Assembly: GCA_032622095.1 (NCBI GenBank)
Contig: CP136066.1
Span: 199,352,978-199,416,977, forward strand
DNA: 64,000 nt
Direction of reading: 5' to 3'
Source: Siphonodentalium dalli
Lineage: Eukaryota; Mollusca; Scaphopoda; Gadilida; Siphonodentaliidae
Made by a program: the position numbers and the translations under genes. Every line of letters begins with the position of its first letter. Position 1 is the stretch's first letter. Below, piece after piece: positions 22,303-32,327 of the stretch. Below the pieces are notes generated by a model. That model did not search any database. It was not told the DNA's origin and saw only the letters and a program-made list of their open reading frames with translations.

Positions 22303-24779
22303 TTAGTTTGTGTTTTTATTGTGAGCACCAATCCCAAAAAGAATGTTTTTCCGAGAAAGCGAGATGCCCAGTTGATAGCGATCTAGCCAGGCCTGAGTGG
22401 TATTTACAAACGTTCTTACAAATGGACAGTCAAAAAAAATATGCGAAATTGATTCGTTTGCGACGTTGCATCTGAGACATAGACCGTCTGACCGAATTCG
22501 CATTATGTTCAAAAGTCTGTTTGTGCCTATAATTCTAGTCAGTATTCGGTATTGAAACCAGCGTAGTTTTGTGTCGACTAATAGTTTGAAGGGTGATGAA
22601 CATATATGTTTCCAGTGAAGGGAACATCTTAATTCATTTTCCCATTTCATTTGCGACGATGATTGTCCTATTTTAGTCGCTTTTATGAATTCGTCGTAAA
22701 CATTTCTGCAACCTCGCTCATTCTGAAGTAGTGATACTATATTTTCAGGAATGATTGGATTTTGAACCCTGACGATTGTTTGATCGGTCCGTTTTAATAA
22801 CCTATTAATTTGTCTGTTTAGGCCGTGTAAAGTGATAAAGTTTGTGGTGATATTGTTCTTAGTTCTAAGAGTTTCGATGGAATGTAGCTTATTGTCTTCG
22901 GTGAACATATCATTTATGAATGTTATGCCTTTGTCCTTCCACTCAGCGACGTCTATCATTGAGTCGTCGATCAACAATTCATCATTGTTCCAAATTGTCT
23001 GCGTCATGCCGTATCGAGGCTCTTTACTTTTTATGTCCAGAAAATTACGCCAGGCTACAAAGACGTCACGCCAGAAAGGATTCCCAATAGTCGACTCGCA
23101 TCTTTTTATATATTTTGAACCATATGTCGCAAATAGAGGGTCATTTATTATTTGTTTTGGTGCCAAATTTCTCCATTGAGTTGTTTTCGTTATGCACCTT
23201 CGAATCCATGTTATTTTTAATGAGTCGATGAAATATTTTAGGTGCACCATTCTTAAACCACCGTTTTCATATTCTTCGCACAGTTGCATTCTTTTTATTC
23301 TATCACGTTTTCCATTCCAAATGAATCTGAACAAAATGGTATTCATTTCGTCTATGAACTTTTTATCTGGATTTGGCAAAGCTATAAATAAGTGAACAAA
23401 TTTTGGTATTAGAATAGATTTTATCAAAGTAATTTTACCAAGTGGTGTTAAGAGTCTATATTTCCATTTATTTATCGATTTCTTTAATTCATCAATCTTC
23501 CCCATGTAGTTGAGTTGCAGAGTCTCTGTCGGATTAGTGCAAAATTTTATACCTAACAACGTGAAAGAATTTGATACCTTAATGTGACAATTTGGGATTG
23601 GTGCCAATCCACAGTTCTTTTTTGTCCCCAACCAGACAATTTCACATTTATCAATATTAACTTTCAAACCAGACATTCTGGCAAACAAGTCCAATACATT
23701 AAGAACTTCACGGAAGCTAGTATCGCTCCCATCAATAATTAGTGTGGTGTCGTCAGCATATTGGTTAATCTTGTACTCTGCCCTACCGAGTGTTACACCA
23801 TGAATATTTGTGTTCTGTCTTATGATAGTGGCCAGTACCTCAGCGCAAAGCAACAATATATACGGTGAGAGTGTATCCCCTTGTGTATACATCCTCTGGA
23901 TGGATTAAAATATGAAGATATGCTACCATTTACCTGAACTGCAGATTGTATATTTGTGTAGAATGTTTTCACCCATCTCTTTATTGAGTCACCTAGATTG
24001 AATTGCGATAAACATTTGTTAATGAATGACCATTCAACTGTGTCAAATGCTTTTTCAAAGTCAATTAATAGAAGCATCCCGGGTATGTTATGTCGTTCTG
24101 TTTCGTGAATTATGTCATATATCAGTCTTGTGTTATCCCCTATATATCTTCCCGATAGGAATCCCGTTTGATCTTCATTAATAATTTTGGGAAGAACAGT
24201 TTTTAATCTGTTTGCAATGCAAGCTGAAGCCAGTTTATATGTAATATTTAAGAGGGATATGGGGCGCCAGTTTTTAAGATGTTGTCTAGCTTTGTCTTTC
24301 TTTGGAATGAGGGTGATGATACCTTGCTTTTGAGTAATTGACATTTCCTGTTTTTTAAAAGCATCATTTAACGAGTTCAGTACATACATTCCGATATCTT
24401 TCCAAAAGAATTTGAAACATTCTACACTGTAACCGTCTGGGCCGGGTGATTTTCCGTTTTTAAATGTTTTAAGTGTTTTGGTAAGTTCCGTGTATGTTAT
24501 TACGCCTTCTATGGACGCTGCGTCATTCGATGTTAGCGATCGGTAGGTTATATTTTGTGGGATTTCGTACTTAACACCATTGTTTATTTTAGTTGTGTAA
24601 AGATCCTCATAAAAAGTTTTGGTAGTTTCCATAATTTTCTCGGGGTCAGTAACTATGCGGTTCGATTGGTCCACTACTTCAGCTAGGGTTTTTGAAATAT
24701 ACTGTCGCTTCTCCATGTTTAGGAAATATTTCGTTGGTTTCTCTCCATCTTCAATGAACTTGGCTTTGGTGCGAATCAT
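22303..24779 (-). pseudogene. LINE ORF2: reverse transcriptase and C-terminal domain
   Basis: Two overlapping frames (24779-23820 and 23892-22303) make one reverse transcriptase. The upstream frame has DGEKPTKYFLNMEKR, KSPGPDGYSVE, ITLIPKKDK, NWRPISLLNITYK, DQTGFLSGRYI and LLLIDFEKAFDTVEW. The downstream frame has QGDTLSPYILLLCAEVLA and the catalytic YADDT. The order and wording (GPDGY, NWRPISLLN, DFEKAFD) are those of the L1 group, Tx1 branch. Near the end LCLRCNVANESISHIFFDCP is the usual CCHC-type zinc motif. A single-base change near 23880 (at RGC/QGD) breaks the frame. The last domain runs to a stop at 22303. Catalytic aspartates look intact; the copy is inactive through frameshifts. Confidence 0.92.
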
Positions 24780-24958
24780 TTGTCCGCAATTTTATCCTTT
24801 CTACTAGCGGTTAGTTGTATGTCTATATTAGAAATTTCATTCAATAATTCGCTATTATTTGTGTCTTTCGAGTTGTCCAGTATACGTTCGATCTCCGATT
24901 TTCTATCTAGTAGAGTGTGATTTTTCTTTTCGTTCTGCTTCTTCAAACGCGAAGAATA

Positions 24959-25895
24959 TTAAATTGTTTTCCCACGTAAATCTAACAGCAGAGCATCTAA
25001 AAATAATGCGTCTGATATTGCGAACATGTGTGGAGATTTATCTGAAAATCGATGCGAGATTTTATATCTACTAACATTTTCCTGTATTGTTTCTCTAACG
25101 ATATTTTGGTAATCCAGTCTGAATAAAAGAGAATTGTTGAACTTCCAAAAACCGCGGCCATGCTTTATATTACTGACGCGAAGGTCGAGTGAGATAATTG
25201 AGTGGTCGCTTCTATACCCCGTGAGTATGTCCGGAGTATCGGAAGTCAGATTCAAAAGATCAGATGATATCAAGAAAAAGTCGAGCCGGGCCATTTTTAG
25301 TGGTCGAGAACGTCGCCATGTAAATCTTTTCGTTGTGGGGTTATTTAGTCTCCATGGGTCAGTCAGTTCCAGACTGCCAGCTAGGGATTTAACTGCGGAT
25401 TTTGCTTTCGGGTTATTAACGTTAATATAATGTTTTGTATCTAGATTTTGTTCCTGCACAAGATTCCAGTCACCGCATACAATAATCTGTGTATTGCCAA
25501 TTGTTCGGATCTGTTCGTGAATTTCATCATAAAAGCTCGGGCTGTCCTCGTTTGGTCCATAAATAGCAGCCAATGTAACGCGCATATCTTCTATCGTAAT
25601 ATCTAATATCAAACAATTGCCATTTTTGTCGCGTTTTGAGTCGTGGATTTTGAACTGAAACGTGTTTCTGAAAAGTATGGCTACACCCCTAGATTGGGAA
25701 TCATAAGATGCGAACCTACCGTCAAATCCCCATTCTGATTTGATAATGTTTTCTATTTCATTTGTAAAATGTGTGTCTTGTAAACAGTAAATAGAACCCC
25801 CGAGACCTTTAAGGTAATTAAACACATCGCGTCGTTTCTCCACCTGGTGTAACCCTCGGCAGTAAATTGGCAGATACAATTTTAACGGACGACAT
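24959..25895 (-). pseudogene. LINE ORF2: apurinic-type endonuclease domain
   Basis: Exonuclease-endonuclease-phosphatase domain that nicks the target DNA for retrotransposition. The start ATG at 25895 gives SSVKIVSANL, after which a one-base shift near 25862 moves to CRGLHQVEKRRDVFNYLK. Family motifs follow: LQDTHFT, SRGVAILF, AAIYGPN, VCGDWNLV, ARLDFFLIS and the terminal YRSDHSIISLDL, then GFWKFNNSLL, a linker phrase typical of Tx1/L1 ORF2. The active-site N, E/D, D and H positions appear present. The frame ends at 24959. A further frame at 24780-24935 (LLDRKSEIERILDN) bridges to the reverse transcriptase, so the three pieces were one ORF. Confidence 0.9.
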
Positions 25896-26160
25896 AACTA
25901 AGTATTATTTGACGACACCACATCATATAGTCTTTGAATGGATTATAGTACACATATAATTTGCTGAATGAACATATAGTACATGTATGATATTCTGTTA
26001 AGTTGATAAATAGTATATAATGTTCACGATTTAATGCAAAAACAACATTGATGATTAGACACACACACATTTCATTCATACTATGGATGGGGGAGGGGTA
26101 AAACCAAACAAATGGAATGTCAATACATTCGCTGACCGGTTTGAATGTCATCTTGCCTGA

Positions 26161-26175
26161 CTGAATAAAAGTGTT
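26161..26175. repeat. target-site duplication of the LINE, right
   Basis: Second exact copy of CTGAATAAAAGTGTT, after which R1 resumes with GAGGGACGG. Confidence 0.9.
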
Positions 26176-26419
26176 GAGGGACGGATGGACACACACACAA
26201 ACCATCACACACGCACACACATATCATATACAGAGAATACATAACACTATTGTGGTATCACTGTCTATGTTGGAAAATGTATTCATATGCATGTTCATCA
26301 GAAAATATATTATGTGCATTATTCCAATTAATACCGATTCCAGTTATAAATTCAACCTGCAAGATCATTATTTTGTTATTAGATGAAATGTAGATATACT
26401 ACTCTGTAGACTAAATGCT
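26176..26419 (+). repeat. interspersed repeat R1, copy 2, right part
   Basis: Matches 8827-9137 of copy 1: CA-rich tract, AATACATAACACTATT, ATGTTCATCAGAAAATATAT, TTCCAATTAATACCGATTCC and TAAATGCTTCC. Confidence 0.85.
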
Positions 26420-26732
26420 TCCATAATGTGAAGTATATGGATGTTGCATAGTATTCCATACTGTATTGGTGTATACAATAGTTGTATTACAGTATACTAG
26501 CTACACTTATAATTTAGTATACTATGGTATACTAAATGTCCCAGAAGTATTATAATTGCTGCATATTATTTCGTACCTTACTATAGTATACCATTGTTAT
26601 ATTGTATAGTAATGTGGTATACCTGTGGGATATAGTAACGTGTGCGTTGATTGTCTAATCTATCTGACAGACCCCCTGATAACTGCGACACAAACACAAA
26701 CACATGTTTGCACTAAATTGTGATACATTAGG
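26420..26732. other. AT-rich with short TATAGTA repeats
   Basis: Many GTATACTA / TAGTATAC phrases (26450-26630) give short palindromes. No coding. Confidence 0.5.
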
Positions 26733-26736
26733 GTTT

Positions 26737-26818
26737 ACAATGCCTTTATGGCAGTTTGGATCATATACTTGTACCAAGTTCCACTCCGAATACCTTCATA
26801 TAAAACAAGTACAATGCC
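26737..26818 (-). pseudogene. MAM C-terminal-like exon relic, copy A
   Basis: After an acceptor-like ATATTTCCAG the minus strand reads GIVLVLYEGIRSGTWYKYMI, aligning with the 'FQIVFEG.RG..GDIAIDDI' end of MAM domains. The DIAIDDI motif itself is gone and no good donor follows. A wider block (26733-26935) is duplicated at 27170-27372. It could be a fast-evolving real exon, but a relic is more likely. Confidence 0.35.
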
Positions 26819-27177
26819 CTGGAAATATTTAATGAAACTCAAATGTCCATCTGCAGACTCTGTTAACTGCCAACTGTTAAAACGTGTTGACCAAAGATGA
26901 ATGGAATTTATCTGGAACACTGTACATTGGGTACGTCATGACTATGACAACTGTATTTTAATGTTTGATATAAAATTCACACAATCGCTTGTTTGTAGTA
27001 AGTAATGAAGATACAATAGTTTGAGTGTGTTTTATTGAAGGGTATAGCGCTGTGGTAGCTTTTAAATTGCTACGGGGTCTACATGATTTATATCGTGGAC
27101 TTGAAATGTTTCAGTAACCAAACAACATTGCCAAGCTGCCACAAACATATACTACACCCCAAGTGGACCATGCAGGT

Positions 27178-27262
27178 GCGAAATGCTTTTATGGCAGCTA
27201 CAAGTAATATACAGTTACCAAATTCCACTCGGAATACATTATCGGAAATCGTTTATAACACG
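27178..27262 (-). pseudogene. MAM C-terminal-like exon relic, copy B
   Basis: Tandem paralogue of 26737-26818: shared CTATTTCCAG acceptor, TATTCCGAGTGGAA, TTTTATGGCAG (on the plus strand) and TTGACCAAAGA(C/T)G(G/A)ATGGA. This copy has an early stop eight codons after the acceptor. Upstream at 27365-27410 a 56-bp stretch between CTATTTACAG and ACAG|GTAAAT could be another small exon. Confidence 0.35.
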
Positions 27263-27522
27263 CTGGAAATAGTCGAATGGAACTAAAATATCTAACTCCT
27301 ACTAATTTGCCAACTTTCAAAACATATTGACCAAAGACGGATGGATATTTACCTGTAACAATGAACATCGGGCTCACAGCGAGACACCACCATAGCATCT
27401 GCATCTGTAAATAGGAAAGAAATTAGCCATTCGTAATGTCGTGCAAACGGTGAATACGTTTGTAAAGACTGAAGTATTGCCTCGTAACTTGGAATGAACG
27501 CACAAAGTGCATGTAGTCGAAC

Positions 27523-27741
27523 CTAATATATCGCTGAATATTTAGAGATACATATGTTTGCTACATGGCTACATTTTTTTGCATATGACCAGACGGTAAT
27601 ATAAATTACAGTATCCAGTTTTGACGAATACCACGATATAAGGCACGACGGCCCAGTACCACAGGACCGAATCGGATGGTTGTATTGATCCACCAAGCAA
27701 TGTATCATGCAAAACCAAATAACTGGAGATCTGTTTACCAT
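27523..27741 (-). pseudogene. MAM central-like sequence
   Basis: The frame contains SCGTGPSCLISWYSSKLDTV followed by IYITVW, which fits 'P..SCLSFWYHM.G...G.LNVYVW' of the MAM core (the Cys, the W-Y pair and the following strand). An acceptor GGTAAACAG precedes it, but its phase (one base) does not match the two-base start of the intact central exon. Considered a decayed or divergent MAM exon. It lies upstream of the two C-terminal-like relics, in the order expected for one MAM unit. Confidence 0.4.
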
Positions 27742-27772
27742 GCAGACAATTCTTACCGATTGGAAATTATGA

Positions 27773-28265
27773 TTAACATACGGGGTTTCTCGCCGAATGC
27801 AAATGCGGCGAAAAATCCTTTTTAACGAATGTGTTCACATGAAATCTGACACCATATTCGAGTTTATCGACGTGATAAACTAATCCTACTGATAAAACGA
27901 CAATCACAAATTTAGTTGCAAACAGATAAAGTGTCGATTGTACACATTTTCCACAGTTTACCAAAGTATCAGCCCATACTAATTTACAATGGTATTTTGT
28001 GTGATAAATTTACTATGGTAAATTCATGGTTTTGCCACGTGTTACCTTATTAATAGCAAATGTACCACCCAGACCGTTGTACAATACTTTAGTTTAATTT
28101 GCCATGCTTATTAACATGTCCCTGTATTAAATTCCACAGGAAATGTCATCCATCTATAGTGATTACCATGATAATGTCATGGGAAACGCCGTGGCAACAT
28201 TTGGAATCTAACATGCCACATCATTAAATTTGCCGTGGGACATTTTTCCTCATTTCGAGGGCTAA
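27773..28265. other. no feature seen
   Basis: Intron-like sequence between the MAM-like relic and the 49-bp minisatellite. It holds several GGTAAATT/ TTTACCA phrases but no exon. Confidence 0.35.
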
Positions 28266-28950
28266 TTCAGCAATTCCTGTACAGGTACTCTGGAACATCT
28301 GGGTATACCTGGAATACTTGGGCAGGTTCTCCACATATTACCTGAATAATTGGTACTCCGGGGTACTTGGGCAGGTTCTCCACATTTTACCTGAATAATT
28401 GGTACTCCGGGGTACTTGGGCAGGTTCTCCACATATTACCTGAATAATTGGTACTCCGGTGTACTTGGGCAGGTTCTTCATATATTACCTGGATATTGGG
28501 TACACCGGAGTACCCGGATATGTTCCCCAGAGTACCCGGATAGGTTCCTCAGTGTACCTGGACAGGTACTCCACATATTACCTGGATATTGGATAACCCG
28601 GAGTACTCGGACATGTATTCCTTGTACCTGGACAGGTACTCGACATATTACCTGGATATTTGGTACTACATGGTACTTGGGCAGGTTCTCCACATAGTAC
28701 CTGGATATTGAGTACACCAACGTACCCGGATAGGTTCATCAGAGTACCTGGACAGGTAATCCACATATTACCTAGATAGTTGGTACTCTTGAATACATAG
28801 ACAGGTACTCCAGAGTACTTACATAGGTACAATATAGTACACGGATAGGTACTCCTTAATACATGGATGTTAGGTACTCCAAAGTACCCAGGCAGGTACA
28901 CCAGAGTACCGGTACACATGGGACAAGTATAGTAGATACGTAGGTACACC
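28266..28950 (+). repeat. 49-bp minisatellite, degenerate to the right
   Basis: Three near-identical 49-bp units (ACCTGAATAATTGGTACTCC, GGGGTACTTGGGCAGG, TTCTCCACATATT) at about 28340-28490, then diverged units with GGTAC(T/A)CC and CAGGTACTCC to about 28945. Frames on both strands follow the repeat and are not genes. Confidence 0.9.
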
Positions 28951-29641
28951 AGGGAATCTGGAGTTCTAAGATTGTAGATCCTGTGAAGCGGACTCACTGT
29001 GTACGGTTTACCAGCCATTGCTCAATTGATGGCCATTTGATTCCAACATTTTGACAGCAAATAGAAAAATATGCAAATGTTGGTCTAAAAACGACAAACT
29101 CTCTACAAATAAATTGTTGGGTAATCAAACTATACGTGTACATAATAACTAATAACACGACCCTTAAATACTTCAACTATATCTTACCTACCGCCCCGAA
29201 TCATCTGCTAGATATGATTTTAGAGATAAAACAAGTTTTCCTCCATACACATTCAAAAGAACTGTGCATTTTGAACACACAGTTTCCCAAATACAACTAG
29301 GGAATGGAACACCCTATAAAATCAAATAAAAGAATCAGCTTCCCTTCGTATTTTGAAAACAAAATACCTATAGACTGATCCAGTTCTTACGCCGCCAGAC
29401 TGCGATAAACATCACTCATTGTAAACTTCGAAATTACTGTAGCGATTTAAACGCTGATAATTTTTCTAACTTCATATCGGACAATCCAAGTTGTCGTTGT
29501 GGTCACGGTAGAAGAAGCAAATAATAATGTTTTTTATATATATGAGATATAGCACAGTAGCAATGTTATATTTATTGTAAAAAAAATTGTTTGTCCATTT
29601 TATACAGATCAACGATGCTTGTTGTTTCACCAACTTGCTAC
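28951..29641. other. no feature seen
   Basis: Intron-like AT-rich sequence without supported exons. Confidence 0.3.
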
Positions 29642-29794
29642 CCTGAGTGTACAAAATATTAATCTCGAGAAACTCCTCCTTGGAGATACTACTCTGAATA
29701 GTACACAAAACCGGAACATATTTAGGGCTGTTCAATTGTACATAACTTCGACATCGCGGTTTAAACTCTAAATCAAACACCTTAATCTGCAAAC
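29642..29794 (-). CDS. candidate exon, MAM N-terminal type
   Basis: Bounded by acceptor TTTTGCGGCACAG and a moderate donor CAGG|GTAGCA, this 153-bp stretch is open only in the frame that begins with two spare bases and ends with one. Those are the phases of the intact MAM N-terminal exon (20390-20527). It reads LQIKVFDLEFKPRCRSYVQL and ends EINILYTQ. 'FDLEF..RC.SYVQ' can be aligned with CDFE..xC.W.., but the first cysteine and the 'DHT' end are missing. It may be a divergent MAM start or a decaying copy. No other domain fits better. Confidence 0.35.
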
Positions 29795-29799
29795 CTGTG

Positions 29800-30759
29800 C
29801 CGCAAAACGAAAGTAACTACATGTTGTATTATCACTACATGGAAGGCGAAGATTCACCTGAAACACCGATCCACGAGACGACCCCCCCCCCCCCAATTAA
29901 GTGAAATATCCACCGTTATGGTCACACTCAAGATTATATCATATGTTGGTATAAGTGAAACGATGTTGTACATATGAATTATCATGAGTGTCTATAATTA
30001 TATTGTATGTTCGTTTTGTGTAATACAATTATGTGGGGGGGGGGAGACCATTTGTAAGTTGCAAAACTTGTGTCTCAATCCCGTTGCGATATTATGCAAT
30101 AAAATATGTTTACACTAAACTATACGAGAACAAATTCACCCTATTGGTGTGATATTTCCAACTAAATAAATATTGTGTCATGTATGAAATGTCCAACTGT
30201 TGTTTAGTTTAAACAGTATTTATTCCATGTAATTTCATTATATATACAATTACAAATATAGGATGAATCAAGATTTCATGGATCGGATCCGACAGCAAGC
30301 GTATGTGCTTATATGAGTCGTTTCCGTGGATGATTTACCCCATCCCACCATGCGGGAGCAGCCAATATCAAAGGATGAGTCTTTGTTATCAGGTGTTGAT
30401 AACAAGCTCGTCGAGAAAGAGATTATATTATATGCACGCGTGGTTGGGAAGGGGGTGACGATAGGATATTTCAGTTTTCTTGTATTAACGTAGAACTATG
30501 GAGGATGGTGGTGTTAGTATAAACGTAATATTAACTTGAATGTGTTAGTGAGGATACAGAGGAAATGCGATTTGTTTCAGATAGAAAAGAGGTATGAAAT
30601 CGTATGACGGATGTATCAAATTAGATTATAGATTTTAGGGAGGAAAAGAAAGTATAGCATTTGGAATGGTATGGTTTGCTGTTGACGAGGACACCCCAAT
30701 ACACGGACAACCCTTGTGGTGTTTTCTTCTTCGCGGCGTATCAATCATCAGTCACATTT
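29800..30759. other. intergenic or intronic, no gene
   Basis: Contains a C run at 29881-29893 and a G run at 30037-30046. Nothing coding was recognised. Confidence 0.4.
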
Positions 30760-32190
30760 GTTTGTTTTTTGTTTTGTTTTGTTTTGTTTTTCCAGACTCG
30801 TATGTGGGATTGTCATTTAAGAAAAACGTTTGGTATTCTTTATGTACTTTTGAACTTCTATGGCGATTATAGAATTGGTTTCGTATGAAAGTTCGGATGA
30901 CCCACGTAGAAGTATTTCTGTTGTTGGGTCACATTTTTCAGATAACGTATTTAACAATGCGGTTCTCTGTATAGAGTATGTTATACAATGCAGTAGAAAA
31001 TGTTCGCTGTCCTCGAGATCACCGCATACACAATACGGGTTGTCAGTTAGGAAGTTCGCGTATTTGTGGTAGTTTAAGTTACTACAATTCAACCGTAGTC
31101 TTACGTGTAGAATATGAGAATGGCGCGAATGTGAGCAGTTAAAGTGCTTGGGGATTTTAGTTCGGTTGGTCTCTAACGATTTTGTGAACGAAGCTAACGA
31201 TTCCATATTTACGCTATGGTCGAGGTTGTTCCACAGCTCTGTTGTCGAGGGGATGAAAGAGCGTCTATGGGTTTCTGAGTAAAATTCGGGGATTCTGAGA
31301 GCGTCTGCTTGTCTGGTTTTTATTCCGGATATTGCAATATTCGTGCGAGGAACATGATTTTGCAGATATGTAGGAGACATGCCATTAATCATTTTGTAGA
31401 ATAGTTTAAGTTTATATTTAGTTCGTCGCGCTTTCAAAGTTTCCCATCCAGTTTCCTTTAATAACGTGGAATTACTAACCGATCTGGTGGCACCTGTTAT
31501 GATTCGCGCGGCTTCGTACTGTATTTTCTCTATTTCGTCAGACTCCTGCTTAGTACAGCCATCCCAAATAACGCAAGCATACTCTAACACGGGTCTAACC
31601 AGGGTAAAATAACACTTTTGTAGAGATGATCTATTCAGATTATATCGATATTTTCGGAGGTAAGATACTGATTTCCACGCGGAGGTCGCCATTTGATTGA
31701 TATGCGCCCCCATGTACCATCTTTGCTCAGTACAGCTCCTAGGTGCTTATGCACTTCAACTTCCTTTATTTGTTGTTCATTCATTTGTAGGACTGGGTGT
31801 ACGATAAGTTTCTTTTTTCTGGTGCATGTTAGGGATTCGGTTTTTGTACCGTTAAATGTCACAAGCCATCGTTTTGACCACGATTCTAGGTGAGAAATGT
31901 CATCCTGAAGTTTGATTGAGTCTATAATTGGGTCATCAATACGTAGTGAAATGGACGTGTCATCGGCAAAAAGACGGACATTGCATGCTATATTTGGTAC
32001 AATATCGTTGATGTATACCAGGAATAAAATGGTGCCTAGTATAGAGCCTTGAGGTACTCCCGCTGTGACCCCTCCCCACTTAGAGGAGTATGATCCTAAC
32101 ACTACGCGTTGTTCTCGGTTTGATATGTATGATTCGAACCACTTTATAAGATATTTATAAGACTGTTGTGACGCCCCCCCCCTGCCGCTA
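30760..32190 (-). mobile_element. 5'-truncated CR1/Jockey-like LINE
   Basis: The minus strand holds the second half of a reverse transcriptase and its C-terminal region, ending in an A-rich tail of AAAAC units at 30765-30791. The 5' border is near 32190, where retroelement similarity ends in a C run (32171-32180), close to the start of the 34-bp satellite. I could not find a target-site duplication. No endonuclease domain is present. 5' truncation is usual for LINE copies. Confidence 0.85.
30817..32170 (-). pseudogene. reverse transcriptase C-terminal half of a LINE
   Basis: The upstream frame has LIKWFESYISNREQRV, GVPQGSILGTILFLVYIND and the catalytic LFADDTSI, then SWSKRWLVTFNGTKTE and HKHLGAVLSKDGTW. 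An extra G in the run at about 31710 shifts the frame into GAHINQMATSAWKSVSYLRK, after which come VRPVLEYACVIWDG, EKIQYEAARIITGATR, KETGWE, LKLFYKMINGMSPTYL and a zinc-type end PYCVCGDLEDSEHFLLHC. This C-terminal wording ('AARI.TGATR', 'ETGWE.L..RR..HKL') is common in CR1/Jockey-superfamily LINEs of marine invertebrates. The copy is dead by truncation and frameshift. Confidence 0.9.
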
Positions 32191-32327
32191 CGTCCCTGCA
32201 CTCCATTCATAATGTAGTATACATGCACATGACGATATTACTGCTAACCGATTAAACGTTATGAGTAATCTCGATAATTATATTAATTATAAAGTACGAA
32301 CAGTTCAATAATCCTAACCATAGTCAT
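32191..32327. other. junction between LINE and satellite
   Basis: AT-rich, no feature. Confidence 0.3.

Larger units (their letters stand above)
21747..26160 (-). mobile_element. Tx1/L1-like non-LTR retrotransposon, defective
   Basis: A 4414-bp insertion in R1 copy 2 bounded by the 15-bp duplication CTGAATAAAAGTGTT. On the minus strand it starts at 26160, has about 265 bp before ORF2, then endonuclease, reverse transcriptase and a C-terminal zinc-binding region, a 3' untranslated part with a short (AT)n tract, and an A-rich (AAAAC-like) tail at 21747-21790. No ORF1 is seen, so the copy is either 5'-truncated or of a single-ORF type. ORF2 carries at least four frame breaks (about 25862, 24950, 24780, 23880). 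Confidence 0.9.
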
